Below, one piece after another: positions 7,369 to 16,939 of a DNA stretch of 64,000 bases. The stretch comes from CADEED01 sp964444835 (GTDB lineage: Bacteria > Pseudomonadota > Gammaproteobacteria > Steroidobacterales > Steroidobacteraceae). Under the pieces are notes generated by a model. The model saw nothing but the letters and a program-made list of their open reading frames with translations, made no database searches and was not told the DNA's origin. Numbering within the stretch: the first letter of the stretch is position 1; every line of letters begins with the position of its first letter. The translations under genes were made by a program, and so were the position numbers. The stretch is from NCBI GenBank assembly GCA_964444835.1, contig CAYUIT010000009.1, forward strand, positions 42,139 through 106,138, read 5' to 3'.

Positions 7369-7971
7369 ATGACCACCGACATTTCGCAATGGCAGGTGCT
7401 GCTCTCGGTCGCGCTCGGCATCGGGCTTGCGGCAGCAGTGGGCTTCCGCGTGTTTCTCCCGCTGCTCGTGACGAGCATCGCCGCGCATTTTGGCCACCTG
7501 CCACTGAGCGACAGCTTCGCCTGGCTCGGTACACTGCCCGCGGTCGTGATGCTCGGGGTCGCGGCCACAGCAGAAGTACTCGCTTACTACATCCCGGGCG
7601 TCGACAACCTGCTCGACACGCTCGCCACACCTGCGGCGATGGTCGCGGGCACGGTGGTGGCCGCAGCCGTCATGACGGACCTGCCGCCGATCGTGAAGTG
7701 GACCACGGCCATCATTGCTGGCGGCGGCGCGGCAAGCCTCACGCAGGGCGCCACTGCCTTGCTGCGCGCGAAGTCCACTGCAATGACTGGCGGCCTCGGC
7801 AACTCGGTCGTGGCGACCGGCGAATTGGGCGGCGCGCTCGGCATTTCTCTGCTCGCGTTGTTTGCGCCGATCGTGGCGCTGTTATTCGTCATTGTGTTTT
7901 GCTGGATCGTCGTGAAGCTCGTGCGGCGCTTGTTCGCGCGCAAACGCACCGACGCCCCGATCGCAAGCTGA
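7369..7971 (+). CDS. DUF4126 family membrane protein
   Basis: This 200-residue protein belongs to DUF4126: several hydrophobic segments, a central YIPGVDNLLDTLATPAAMVAG stretch, and a cytoplasmic basic tail (KLVRRLFARKRTD). Family function is unknown. The ATG at 7369 matches the protein's natural start (MTTDISQWQ). There is no clear ribosome site; a -35-like TTGACA exactly 35 bases upstream suggests a leaderless transcript. Confidence 0.85.
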   Translation: MTTDISQWQVLLSVALGIGLAAAVGFRVFLPLLVTSIAAHFGHLPLSDSFAWLGTLPAVVMLGVAATAEVLAYYIPGVDNLLDTLATPAAMVAGTVVAAAVMTDLPPIVKWTTAIIAGGGAASLTQGATALLRAKSTAMTGGLGNSVVATGELGGALGISLLALFAPIVALLFVIVFCWIVVKLVRRLFARKRTDAPIAS

Positions 7972-7998
7972 GTCGCCCGCGGCGCACGAGTTTCCGGT

Positions 7999-8757
7999 AT
8001 GTGCTTGCTCGTCATCGCTTGGCGTGTCCATCCGCGCTACCGGTTGTTACTCGCGGCGAATCGCGACGAATTCCACGATCGCCCGGCCCTGCCGCTCGCG
8101 CGCTGGGACGCCCCGCCCGACACGTACGGCGGCCGCGATGTGCAGGCTGGTGGCACCTGGCTCGCCGTCGATCGCGCACATCGGCTCGGGGTCGTTACTA
8201 ACTACCGAGAACTCGCACGGCAACGGCGCAGCGCACCGTCTCGCGGCCATCTGATCCCTGCTTATTTCAGCGCCGCAGCCACGCCCGCTGCGTATCTCGA
8301 ATCGATCGAGCTCGACGCCGCGGGTTACGCAGGCTTCAACTTGTTGTTAGCCGATCGCGATTCGCTATGGTACGCCAGCAACCGCGCCGACCGCTTTGCC
8401 CGCGAACTCGAGCCTGGCATCTACGGTCTTTCGAACCACGCGCTCGACACGCCTTGGCCAAAGCTCGTCAAGGTACGTGAGCGCTTCGCGACTCTGCTCG
8501 CCTCGGAGGCCGTCGATACCGAGGCACTGCTCGCGTTGCTCGCCGATCGTGAGCCCGCCACGGACCACGCTCCGCCCACGACGGGCTTGAGCCCGGAATG
8601 GGAGCGTGCGCTGTCGTCGCCGTTCGTCAACTTCCAGAACTACGGAACGCGTTGCTCGACCATCGTCGCCGTCACGCATGCGGGCGAAGCGCGGGTGCAC
8701 GAGCGGCGATTCGATCGGATAGGACAAGCGATCGGGGACACCGGGTTCGAGTTATGA
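7999..8757 (+). CDS. NRDE (TANGO2-like) family protein
   Basis: The protein begins MCLLVIAWRVHPRYRLLLAANRDE and shows the family signature NRDEF at residues 21-25, with Cys2 exposed as the probable N-terminal residue after Met removal, as in Ntn-type hydrolases. Later conserved pieces are GGTWLAV, GVVTNYRE, YGLSNHALDTPWPK and RCSTIV. The animal homologue TANGO2 is linked to lipid, haem and CoA metabolism, but the bacterial role is unsettled. Length 252 residues is typical. Confidence 0.88.
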   Translation: MCLLVIAWRVHPRYRLLLAANRDEFHDRPALPLARWDAPPDTYGGRDVQAGGTWLAVDRAHRLGVVTNYRELARQRRSAPSRGHLIPAYFSAAATPAAYLESIELDAAGYAGFNLLLADRDSLWYASNRADRFARELEPGIYGLSNHALDTPWPKLVKVRERFATLLASEAVDTEALLALLADREPATDHAPPTTGLSPEWERALSSPFVNFQNYGTRCSTIVAVTHAGEARVHERRFDRIGQAIGDTGFEL

Positions 8758-8784
8758 CACGCCAGCGGCCGCCACTAGGCTGAA

Positions 8785-8813
8785 GGAACCTGGGCGATAC
8801 CGCGCGACTCTTA
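8785..8813 (+). promoter_or_regulatory. Sigma-E-like promoter before tamA
   Basis: GGAACCT is followed after 17 bases by TCTTA, resembling the sigma-E/AlgU pattern (GGAACTT-N16-TCnnA). It lies about 40 bases before the tamA start. Two similar sites occur near 39.3 and 40.0 kb. Confidence 0.4.
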
Positions 8814-8851
8814 CTACAATTCCAAGCTTTCGCCGGTGTTCTTGAGTACCC

Positions 8852-10723
8852 ATGCCGAGGCGTATGCCCAGCCGCCGCTTTTCGCTCGTTCGCGCCTGCT
8901 TCGTGCTGGCTGCGAGCTGCGCCTGTGCAGCGGCGTGGGCCGATGTCGCCGTGACGGTACGTGGGGTACCCGATGCGATCCGGGACAACGTGCTCGTGTT
9001 CTTGTCGCTCGAGCGTTACAAGAAGTCCGACGACCTGTCCGCCGAGACGATCGAGCGCTTGCAGAATCGGATCGATCGCGAAGTGCGCGCCGCCTTGAAG
9101 CCCTTCGGCTATTACGAGCCCACCGTGAAATCGACGGTCACGCGCGGACCTTCGTCGTCGGAGCGCGACTGGCGTGTCACGATCGACGTGGAACCGGGCA
9201 CGCCGATCGTCGTCAACACGGTCGACGTCAAGATCACCGGCCCGGGCGGCGTCGACGAGAAGCTGACGCGCATCGTGGCCGCGGCGCCCATCAAGCCGGG
9301 CGATCAGCTCAACCATGCCGCCTACGAGCAACTCAAAGGCAGCCTGCAGCGCGCTGCGGCGACCTACGGCTACTTCGACGCACGCTTGGTTCGGAATGAA
9401 TTGTTAGTCGATCCGCCGACGCACACCGCGAGCGTCGCACTCGAGCTCGACACTGGCGTTCGCTATCGGTTCGGTGCAACAACCATCGAGCAGGATGTCA
9501 TCGACGAGACGCTCGTGCGCCGCTACATGCGTTATGCGCAAGACGATTTGTTCGACGCCACGGAGCTGCTGCGCACCCAGTTCGCGCTCGACGACAGCCA
9601 GTACTTCTCCACCGTCGAAGTGCTGCCTGAGGAGCGCGATCGCAACGAGCACATCGTGCCCGTGTCCATTCGTGCGCAAGCGAACCGGCGGAATCGCTAT
9701 TCGTATGGTGTCGGCTATGGCACCGACACCGAGGCGCGCGGCACGCTCACATGGGACAACCGGCGCGTCAACCGGAGCGGCCATCGCTTTCGCGCCGAAC
9801 TGAAGGCCGCAGCGGAGTCGCAATCGCTGCAAACACGCTATCTGATCCCGATCGGCGATCCAGCGGTGGAGAAGCTGTCGTTCGAGTTGAACGCCGGGCG
9901 CGAAGAACTCGCCGACCTCACGACACGCAGCTTCGACTTCCGGCCGAGCGTCACGCATGTGCGCGGTCGCAATCAGCTATGGCAGCGCGAACTGTTCGCG
10001 CTCGTCACGCGCACCACGACCGACAGTACCACCACCCAAGTGACGGACACGCTGCTGATTCCCGGCATTAGCTTTGCCGCAGTCCCTCGCGGCTATCTGG
10101 GCGAGTCGCTGCTGGGACGCGAGTTGTTTGTGGAGTTACGCGGCTCGCACAGCGCGCTCGGCTCCGACTCCGACTTCCTGCAGTTGCGAGCTCAATCGGA
10201 GCGCGTATTCGAGCTGGGCGCAAACTGGCACGTGTTGGTGCGCGGCGAACTTGGCGCGACGCTGGTCGCGCGGTTCAGCCAATTACCCGGCTCGCAGCGG
10301 TTCTTTGCGGGCGGCGATCGTAGCGTGCGCGGCTTCGGCTTCAATGAGCTATCGCCGGTCACACCCGTGCTCGATCCCGTGACAGGGCAACAAATCTGCG
10401 ATCCGATTCCGCCGGAAGACCAGGTGCCCGGCGGCCCCACCTGCACACCTCGCACCGAGAAGTTAGGCGGTAAGCATTTGCTGGTCGGGTCTGTCGAGTT
10501 GATCCGCGATCTCCCGCGCAACTTCGCCGTCGCCGCCTTCTACGATATCGGCAACGCGTTCGAGGACTTCGGCGATCCGCTGGAGCAATCCGTCGGCATC
10601 GGCCTGCGTTTCCGCTTGCCTGTCGTCACGGTCGGTATCGATATCGCGCAAGCGATCACGTCGCCGCCGGGTGGCGATCGGCCCGGCCCGCGCTTCCATC
10701 TCAACTTCTCACCGAAACTGTAG
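8852..10723 (+). CDS. tamA: TamA, outer-membrane Omp85-family translocation factor
   Basis: TamA is the outer-membrane barrel of the translocation and assembly module. It has a signal peptide ending near AAAWADV, three POTRA-type domains (about residues 30-270), and a C-terminal Omp85 barrel. The barrel carries the lid-loop motif SVRGFGF (VRGF), and the final strand ends in FHLNFSPKL. At 623 residues it is typical. A 40-residue Pro/Cys-containing insert (two CDP/CTP cysteines) sits after the VRGF motif. tamB follows after 17 bases, the canonical arrangement. Confidence 0.95.
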   Translation: MPRRMPSRRFSLVRACFVLAASCACAAAWADVAVTVRGVPDAIRDNVLVFLSLERYKKSDDLSAETIERLQNRIDREVRAALKPFGYYEPTVKSTVTRGPSSSERDWRVTIDVEPGTPIVVNTVDVKITGPGGVDEKLTRIVAAAPIKPGDQLNHAAYEQLKGSLQRAAATYGYFDARLVRNELLVDPPTHTASVALELDTGVRYRFGATTIEQDVIDETLVRRYMRYAQDDLFDATELLRTQFALDDSQYFSTVEVLPEERDRNEHIVPVSIRAQANRRNRYSYGVGYGTDTEARGTLTWDNRRVNRSGHRFRAELKAAAESQSLQTRYLIPIGDPAVEKLSFELNAGREELADLTTRSFDFRPSVTHVRGRNQLWQRELFALVTRTTTDSTTTQVTDTLLIPGISFAAVPRGYLGESLLGRELFVELRGSHSALGSDSDFLQLRAQSERVFELGANWHVLVRGELGATLVARFSQLPGSQRFFAGGDRSVRGFGFNELSPVTPVLDPVTGQQICDPIPPEDQVPGGPTCTPRTEKLGGKHLLVGSVELIRDLPRNFAVAAFYDIGNAFEDFGDPLEQSVGIGLRFRLPVVTVGIDIAQAITSPPGGDRPGPRFHLNFSPKL

Positions 10724-10740
10724 CAGGGCACATACCGTTC

Positions 10741-13700
10741 ATGCGGCGCAAGATCCTCATCTCGACGGGCATCACGATCGCGACGGTGCTCGTGCTTGCG
10801 CTCGGGTTGTTAGGCTGGGTCACGTATACCGAAAGTGGCTTGCAGTTCGCGCTCGCGCGTTTGCCGGCGAAGATCGGTCGAACGGAGCTTCACTTCGAAG
10901 GCGTCAAAGGGACGCTCGCGAGTGGCCTCGAGGTGGAGCTGCTCGAGATCGAGCATCCGCGCTCGCATCTGCGCTTCGAGAAGATTCGGGCAGAAGTGTC
11001 GCTCCTGCCACTCGTGTGGCAACGCATCAACTCGAGCCGACTCGATATCGATCGCGCGCTGATCGAAGTGCGACCGCGGACGATGCCGCCGCCGAAATAC
11101 GAGCCGCGCTTCCTGCCACGCTTGCTGTCGATTCGCGGTGACCGCGTCAACGTGCGCGAGGCCACCATCGTCGCGCCGAGTGGCAAAGCGCAGGTGTTCC
11201 GCAATGTCAGCGCCTCGGGTGTGGCGCGCCACAAGACCATTCAGTTCTTCGACTCCTCAGGGCAATGGAACAACGTCTTCGTCGAAGCGATCGGCACCTT
11301 ACGAGCCGGCGATCCGATGCAACTCGAGGGCGAAGGCCGCTTCCGACTGACCTTCGACGATCAGCCGGAGTGGCGCGCGGTCGCGCAATTCAAAGGCGAC
11401 CTGCTCAAGCTGCCCTTCACAGGAGCGCTGGATGCGCCGTTCCGGGCGACGGTTGCCGGCTCGGCCGACACGCTAACGACTCGGTGGAATTGGTCTGCCG
11501 ACGCCACACTCAAAGACCTCGACCTCACGCGCTTTGGCGCTGGTGATGCGCTCGGCATCATTTCGGGGAAAGTTCGCATCGGTGGGGATGCCAACGGTTT
11601 CTTTCTGCGTGGGCCACTCACCCCCGCAGCGCTGCGAGCCGGAGCGTTCGAGACCGAGTTCGAAGGTGCCTTCGCGGATCGGCTGCTCACCGCGCGCAAG
11701 ATTGCCATTCGGCACCGCGGTACCGGAACGCTGATCACAGGCAATGGCGACATCGCAATCGAGCCCGGGGGTCCGCGTCTCGGTCTCACTGGCCAATGGC
11801 AAGGCTTCCGTTGGCCGTGGACGGGGGCTGCGGAGGTGTTTCGGAGCACGCGCGGCAACTTCACGCTGGCCGGCGTGTGGCCGTACGCCGCTGAAGCGCG
11901 GGGTGACTTGTTAGTCCCAGAGCTGCCCGCCATGCCGTTTGTCGCCAAAGGCCGCCTCGCGAAGGACCGTTTCACGGTCGACTCGCTCGAACTCGAATTG
12001 TTAGGAGGCTCGGCGAAGCTCGCTGGCGAAGCCGCATGGCAGCCGGCTGAGCAATGGCAACTTGCGGGCCGTGTCACGAAACTGAACCCGGCGACGCTGC
12101 GCCCCGGCTTCCCGGGTTCGCTCGATTTCGATGTCACGGCGCAAGGTGCGCCGTTTGGCCAAGACGGAGTGATCACGGCCGAGATACGTGCACTGACAGG
12201 CAAGTTGCGCGGCAACGCCGCACGTGGCAGCGGCAAATTCGAGTTGCGCGACGACGCCTGGAAATTCGATGCGGTACGTTTCCAAGCGGGCAATACGCGG
12301 CTCGCGCTCGATGGGCGCTTGTCGAGTACTCCCGACCTGCGCTTCTCGATTGAGGCGGACAATTTAGCGCTGTTCGCCGAAGGTGCGCGCGGCAAGCTGC
12401 GGGCGAGCGGCGCATGGAGCGGCACCGAAGCTGCGCCGATCGTGCGCTTCGTCGCGAACGGGTCGTCGATCGACTACGAGGGCGTGAAGATCGGCTCGAT
12501 CGATGCCGATGTCGATCTCGACTGGCAAGGCGCGCGCCCCTCGCGCGCTGACATCACCGCGACCGATGTCTTGTTCAGTGAGCGCACGGTGAACCGCGTC
12601 TCACTCACGCTCGACGGTTCGACTCGCGAGCACACCGTGACGCTCGATGGGCGTGCGGCCAAGGTTCGATTTGGCTCGCGTGCGGTCGGCACGTTCGAGA
12701 AAGGCACGTGGTCAGGCACGTTGCGTAGCCTCGACATCGAAGACGGCGAGCGCATCAAGCTGCGCCTCGAAGCGCCAGTCGCAATGGCGGCGACGGCGAC
12801 GAGCGCCAAGATCGACGAGCTGTGCCTCAAAGGTGAGGCCGCGCGCCTTTGCGGCGCGGGCGCGTTCGACAGCGTCGCGTGGACTGCACGCGTCTCGGCG
12901 GACGACCTGCCGATCACCGCACTCACGGCGGGCCTCACGCCCGACGTGCAATACGAGGGCACACTGGATATCGCGGCTAACGCTGGCGCAGCACGCGATG
13001 CACCGTGGCAAGGACAATTGCGCGCCGAGTTGTCCGACGCAGCTTTGCGCCATCGACTCGCGAGTGGACGCGTCGACGTGTTGCGCATCGGCACCGGACT
13101 CGTGGCGGTGAAGGCCGATGCGACGACGCTCAATGGCGAGGTGAAACTCGACGCGCCCAACCGCGCGACGCTCGTCGGGAGCGCACGCGCCGAGCGTCAG
13201 GGCAACGATCCGCGTAACTGGCCGCTGCGCGGCGAGCTGCGCGCCGCGACGGCCGAGCTGGGGTTCGTCTCATTGTATGTGCCAGAGATCGACCGCGCGG
13301 CCGGACAGTTCGATGCCGACATCGTGCTGGCGGGTACCGTCGCTGCTCCAGAGCTGAGCGGCGTCCTGCGTCTCCAAGCGGGCGAACTCGATTTTTACCA
13401 AGTGAATTTGGCGCTCCGTGCGCTCGATCTCGAAGCGCGGCTCATTGCTAACAACTTGGATTTCAAGAGCACAGGCCTTGCCGGTGGCGGCAAGCTCGCG
13501 AGCAACGGCAGCATCGAATGGCGCGAGGGATTGCCGTACGGCACGCTGCGGCTGCAAGGCGAAAACCTGCGAGTCGTGAACGTGCCGGAGGCGCGCATCG
13601 ACGCCTCGCCCGACCTCGAGTTTCGCATCGATGGCCGCAAGATCATGGTCGTCGGCGAAGTGAAACTCCCGTATGCGAATATCGCGCCGGCCGATCTCTC

Positions 13701-14475
13701 GGGCGCAGTGCTGTCCTCGTCCGATGAAGTCATCGTGGGCGCAAAGCCCACCGATCCGAGCAAGCGGTTCGAAGTGTCGAGCCAGATCAAGATGACGCTC
13801 GGCGACAAAGTCACGATCGACACCACGGGCCTCTCCGGGCGTATCACGGGCAGCATCACGGCACGTACCACGCCGGACGATGTCAGCCGCGCGATCGGCG
13901 AGTTGCAAGTGGAGGAAGGCAAGTACGCGGCATACGGCCGCAAGCTCGATATCCAGCGCGGCCGGCTGATCTTCAGCGGCGGCTTGCTCGGCGATCCGGC
14001 GATCGACATTCGCGCCGTGAAGAACTTTCCGGATGTCGTCGCGGGCGTGAACGTCCGCGGCACACTGCGCCAACCGCGGCTAACATTCTTTTCAGAGCCC
14101 GCGATTCCGCAGTCGCAGATCGTGTCCTTGATCCTGGCCGGTGGCACGCTCGAAACCGCGCAAGCCACCAATCGCCAAGGGACCCCCGGCGCGCGCAATG
14201 AATTGATTGGCCAAGGCGCAGCACTGCTCGCGCAACAGATCGGTTCGCGCGTGGGTATCGAGGACGTGAGTATCGAATCGAATCTCGATAACGAAACCTC
14301 GTTGGTGCTTGGCAAGTATCTCTCGCCGCGCCTCTACGTGAGCTATGGCATCTCGCTGACGGAGTCGATCAATACGATCAAGATGCGCTACACGATCAAT
14401 GACAAATGGACCGTCAAGACCGAGGCCGGCAAGGAGCGTAGCGCCGACCTCGTGTACACCATCGAGCGCAACTGA
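10741..14475 (+). CDS. tamB: TamB, inner-membrane AsmA-like lipid/protein bridge
   Basis: TamB is anchored in the inner membrane and spans the periplasm as a long beta-taco groove that reaches TamA; it belongs to the lipid-transport bridge proteins. Residues 8-30 form the anchor helix (ILISTGITIATVLVLALGLL). The body is repetitive beta sequence, and the last 350 residues match the conserved TamB (DUF490) domain, for example LIFSGGLLGDPAIDIRAVK, LTFFSEPAIPQSQIVSLILA and the end KYLSPRLYVSYGISLTESIN. Length 1244 residues is normal. Confidence 0.95.
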   Translation: MRRKILISTGITIATVLVLALGLLGWVTYTESGLQFALARLPAKIGRTELHFEGVKGTLASGLEVELLEIEHPRSHLRFEKIRAEVSLLPLVWQRINSSRLDIDRALIEVRPRTMPPPKYEPRFLPRLLSIRGDRVNVREATIVAPSGKAQVFRNVSASGVARHKTIQFFDSSGQWNNVFVEAIGTLRAGDPMQLEGEGRFRLTFDDQPEWRAVAQFKGDLLKLPFTGALDAPFRATVAGSADTLTTRWNWSADATLKDLDLTRFGAGDALGIISGKVRIGGDANGFFLRGPLTPAALRAGAFETEFEGAFADRLLTARKIAIRHRGTGTLITGNGDIAIEPGGPRLGLTGQWQGFRWPWTGAAEVFRSTRGNFTLAGVWPYAAEARGDLLVPELPAMPFVAKGRLAKDRFTVDSLELELLGGSAKLAGEAAWQPAEQWQLAGRVTKLNPATLRPGFPGSLDFDVTAQGAPFGQDGVITAEIRALTGKLRGNAARGSGKFELRDDAWKFDAVRFQAGNTRLALDGRLSSTPDLRFSIEADNLALFAEGARGKLRASGAWSGTEAAPIVRFVANGSSIDYEGVKIGSIDADVDLDWQGARPSRADITATDVLFSERTVNRVSLTLDGSTREHTVTLDGRAAKVRFGSRAVGTFEKGTWSGTLRSLDIEDGERIKLRLEAPVAMAATATSAKIDELCLKGEAARLCGAGAFDSVAWTARVSADDLPITALTAGLTPDVQYEGTLDIAANAGAARDAPWQGQLRAELSDAALRHRLASGRVDVLRIGTGLVAVKADATTLNGEVKLDAPNRATLVGSARAERQGNDPRNWPLRGELRAATAELGFVSLYVPEIDRAAGQFDADIVLAGTVAAPELSGVLRLQAGELDFYQVNLALRALDLEARLIANNLDFKSTGLAGGGKLASNGSIEWREGLPYGTLRLQGENLRVVNVPEARIDASPDLEFRIDGRKIMVVGEVKLPYANIAPADLSGAVLSSSDEVIVGAKPTDPSKRFEVSSQIKMTLGDKVTIDTTGLSGRITGSITARTTPDDVSRAIGELQVEEGKYAAYGRKLDIQRGRLIFSGGLLGDPAIDIRAVKNFPDVVAGVNVRGTLRQPRLTFFSEPAIPQSQIVSLILAGGTLETAQATNRQGTPGARNELIGQGAALLAQQIGSRVGIEDVSIESNLDNETSLVLGKYLSPRLYVSYGISLTESINTIKMRYTINDKWTVKTEAGKERSADLVYTIERN

Positions 14476-14479
14476 CGCC

Positions 14480-15124
14480 ATGACTCTCGCCTTGCCGTTC
14501 GCCGAGCGCGCCACGGCCGACATCCGTCCCCTCGAACCTGGCATCACGTGGTTACGCGGCTTCGCGTCGGTAGAACCGTTGTTAGGAGAGATCGCGAACA
14601 TCGAGCGAGTGGCGCCCTTTCGCCATCTCACCACGCCAGGTGGCGGCACGATGTCTGTCGCGATGACCAACTGCGGGCCCCTCGGATGGGTCAGCGACCG
14701 CCAGGGCTACCGTTACGCCACGCGCGATCCGCTTTCCGAGCGGCCATGGCCAGCGATGCCGCCCGCGTTTCTCGAACTCGCCCAGCGCGCAGCGGCGGCC
14801 GGGGGCTTCGCTCAGTTCGAGCCCGACGCGTGTTTGATCAATCGTTACGTGCCCGGCGCGCGGATGGGTGCGCATCGCGATGCCGACGAAGAGAACTTCG
14901 CGCAGCCGATCGTCTCTGTCTCGCTCGGCCTGCCGGCGACTTTCGTGTTCTATGGACTCGAGCGCGGCGGCCGGGGCACGCCGCTGCTACTCGAGAGCGG
15001 CGACGTGCTCGTGTGGGGTGGCGCAGCCCGCTTGCGCTATCACGCCGTACGGCCGCTACGCGCTGGACAACATGCGCTCGTGGGCGCGCTACGCTACAAC
15101 CTCACGTTCCGCAGCGCACGCTAA
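14480..15124 (+). CDS. alkB: AlkB, alpha-ketoglutarate-dependent DNA repair dioxygenase
   Basis: AlkB removes 1-methyladenine and 3-methylcytosine damage by oxidative demethylation using Fe(II) and 2-oxoglutarate. The core motifs are all visible: the substrate loop TPGGGTMSVAMTNCG, the iron ligands in HRDADE (HxD) and the distal His in RYHAVRP, and the 2-oxoglutarate-binding Arg in RYNLTFR at the end. The ATG at 14480 lies 5 bases past tamB, and 214 residues match the E. coli length. Its stop codon overlaps the stop of the convergent gene. Confidence 0.95.
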   Translation: MTLALPFAERATADIRPLEPGITWLRGFASVEPLLGEIANIERVAPFRHLTTPGGGTMSVAMTNCGPLGWVSDRQGYRYATRDPLSERPWPAMPPAFLELAQRAAAAGGFAQFEPDACLINRYVPGARMGAHRDADEENFAQPIVSVSLGLPATFVFYGLERGGRGTPLLLESGDVLVWGGAARLRYHAVRPLRAGQHALVGALRYNLTFRSAR

Positions 15125-15897
15125 CGACCGGTGAAACGCGGGGCCCGTTTCTCGAGAAACGCTTGCACGCCTTCGCGAAAATCCTTGCTGTCGATACACG
15201 CGGCTTGCCGCACCGCCTCGGCATGCATCGTCGCGTCGAGCCCTAGAGCAGCCGCGTTGCGCAGCAGTTGCTTCGTGCCCGCGAGCGCAAGCGGGGCGGC
15301 CGCCGCGAGCCGATCGGCGATCTCCTCGGCATGCGCGAATGTCATGCCATCGGGCACCACCTTGTTAGCCAGCCCGAGATGCACGCAGCGCTCGGCCGAT
15401 AAGCGCTCGCCCGACATGGCAATCTCGAACGCGAGGCGGTGCCCAAGGCGCGTCGCCAACTGCCAGCACATCCCGCCGTCGGGAACGAGCCCGATTCGGC
15501 TGAACGGTACTTGCAAAAATGCATTCTCGCCTAACAACACGATGTCGCACGCCAGCACGTAGGACGCACCGATCCCGGTTGCGAAGCCCTCGACCGCGAC
15601 GACGACGGGCTTTGGCATGTCACCGATCAACTTGATCCCCGGCGCGTACTCCTCTTCGAGATGCGCAAGCGTTTCGGCGCTCGAGGGGAACTGCCCTTTC
15701 AGTTCCGCGCCTGCGCTGAAGCCGCGGCCGTTGGCGGCGAGCACGACGGCCTTGATCGTCGCATCCTCCGCTGCGCGAGCTAACGCCATACGCAACGCAT
15801 TTCCAAAGGGCTTGGTAAACGCGTTCAACGCATCAGGGCGATTCAGCGTAATCGACGCCACGCCTTTCGCAACGGAATACAGCACTGGATCAGACAT
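15121..15897 (-). CDS. Enoyl-CoA hydratase/isomerase (PaaG-like crotonase)
   Basis: This is a crotonase-fold enzyme acting on acyl-CoA thioesters, 258 residues. The oxyanion-hole segments are present (GRGFSAGAELKG and EGFATGIGASYVLACD). Of the two classical hydratase glutamates, the first is replaced (P131-F132 in VPFSRIGLVPDGG) while the second region keeps E158 (LAFEIAMSGE). The IGLVPD stretch with Asp140 is like PaaG-type isomerases, so an isomerase may be more likely than a simple hydratase. It ends overlapping alkB by 4 bases. Confidence 0.85.
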   Translation of the reverse strand: MSDPVLYSVAKGVASITLNRPDALNAFTKPFGNALRMALARAAEDATIKAVVLAANGRGFSAGAELKGQFPSSAETLAHLEEEYAPGIKLIGDMPKPVVVAVEGFATGIGASYVLACDIVLLGENAFLQVPFSRIGLVPDGGMCWQLATRLGHRLAFEIAMSGERLSAERCVHLGLANKVVPDGMTFAHAEEIADRLAAAAPLALAGTKQLLRNAAALGLDATMHAEAVRQAACIDSKDFREGVQAFLEKRAPRFTGR

Positions 15898-15930
15898 GAG
15901 ACACCTCTCGTTCGAGCCGCGACTCGCCGA

Positions 15931-16809
15931 CTACGCTTTGCCAGGTGGCGAGCCACGCATTCGCGCAAGCCACACACCCCCATCGAGCGAATCGCCGCGC
16001 GGTTCGCGCAAGCGCTTGCGCAACCCCGCTGCAATCCACTCGATCATGCGCGTCGATAATCCACCCATCAAACAGACATGCGGTGCACCGCGTTCGAGTA
16101 ACACGCGAATGAGCCGATCGATCTGCAACGCCGATTCCTGCACGATCGGCTCGGCGACGGGGTCGCCGCGATCCGCGTGATCCATCACGAGTGGCGCAAA
16201 CGTGGCGTAAGCCGTGGGCGTGGCTTTATCCATCCAGGCGACGATCTCGCCTGCCGAACCTGAGAAGCGATCGAGCACTTCTTGGGTCATCGGACTGTGC
16301 GGCGCGCGTCCATCGCGCGCCCATAAAGAGCGACGGATCGCGCGCAAGCCGAGGTCGGCACCGCTACCTTCGTCCGACACCGGGAAACCGTAACCGCCGA
16401 CCGTGATCGTCTCGTCGCGCACCCGCGCAAAGCCAATGCTGCCTGTTCCGACGATCACGATGCCGCCGTCCTCGCCCGCGTGTGCGCCAATACAAGCGAT
16501 GGCCGCATCGCTTGCGATGGCGAGGGAGCCGAACGGAAACGGATACGCGCGCAGGCCTTGCAACACACCGCGCCGATTGAGGCCCGCAATTCCCAAGCCC
16601 GCGCGAATCATGCCGACCTGCGCCTCATTGAGACCGGCGCTTTGGATCGCCGCAGCGCAAGCCTCTTCGATCGCTCGAATCGCGTTATCGAGCCCGATGC
16701 GCGTGTTCGCAGGCCCGGCTTCTCCGAGGCCGATTACTTGGCCATCGGCGGCGACGAGTCGCGTTCGTGTGTGTGTGCCGCCGGCATCGATGCCGAGGAA
16801 GTACTCCAT
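15931..16809 (-). CDS. N-acetylglucosamine kinase, BadF/BadG ATPase family
   Basis: An actin-fold sugar kinase that likely phosphorylates GlcNAc (or MurNAc) at C6. The phosphate-1 motif DAGGTHTRTRL sits at residues 7-17, GLGIAGLNRRG follows in the middle, and VIVGTGSIGFA plus the SDEGSGADLG signature mark the adenosine/GlcNAc site. I start it at the ATG at 16809 (MEYFLGIDAGG); the frame is open upstream to 16857. It is divergent from the symporter and murQ operon, which supports an amino-sugar substrate. Confidence 0.88.
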   Translation of the reverse strand: MEYFLGIDAGGTHTRTRLVAADGQVIGLGEAGPANTRIGLDNAIRAIEEACAAAIQSAGLNEAQVGMIRAGLGIAGLNRRGVLQGLRAYPFPFGSLAIASDAAIACIGAHAGEDGGIVIVGTGSIGFARVRDETITVGGYGFPVSDEGSGADLGLRAIRRSLWARDGRAPHSPMTQEVLDRFSGSAGEIVAWMDKATPTAYATFAPLVMDHADRGDPVAEPIVQESALQIDRLIRVLLERGAPHVCLMGGLSTRMIEWIAAGLRKRLREPRGDSLDGGVWLARMRGSPPGKA

Positions 16810-16864
16810 GGATGTCCGCTTTGCCCGTCCGTGCCCGCAAGCATACTCGCAACGCATAGGCTTG

Positions 16865-16906
16865 TGGTCTTACTGCCACCGCCCGATGGTGCTCATTTGG
16901 TATTAC
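16865..16906. promoter_or_regulatory. Candidate GntR operator: two TGGTNTTAC repeats
   Basis: TGGTCTTAC (16865-16873) and TGGTATTAC (16898-16906) are direct repeats 33 bases apart, about three helical turns, in the short divergent region of the amino-sugar cluster. HutC/NagR-type GntR regulators commonly use TGGT half-sites. A third TGGTA follows at 16910. Confidence 0.45.
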
Positions 16907-16939
16907 AAGTGGTAGCGCTATGATGTCGCCGAGCAATCC

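Noticed and set aside
13300..14315. Long reverse-strand frames inside tamB
   Set aside because: They are antisense shadows of a well-recognised TamB coding sequence, typical of GC-rich DNA.
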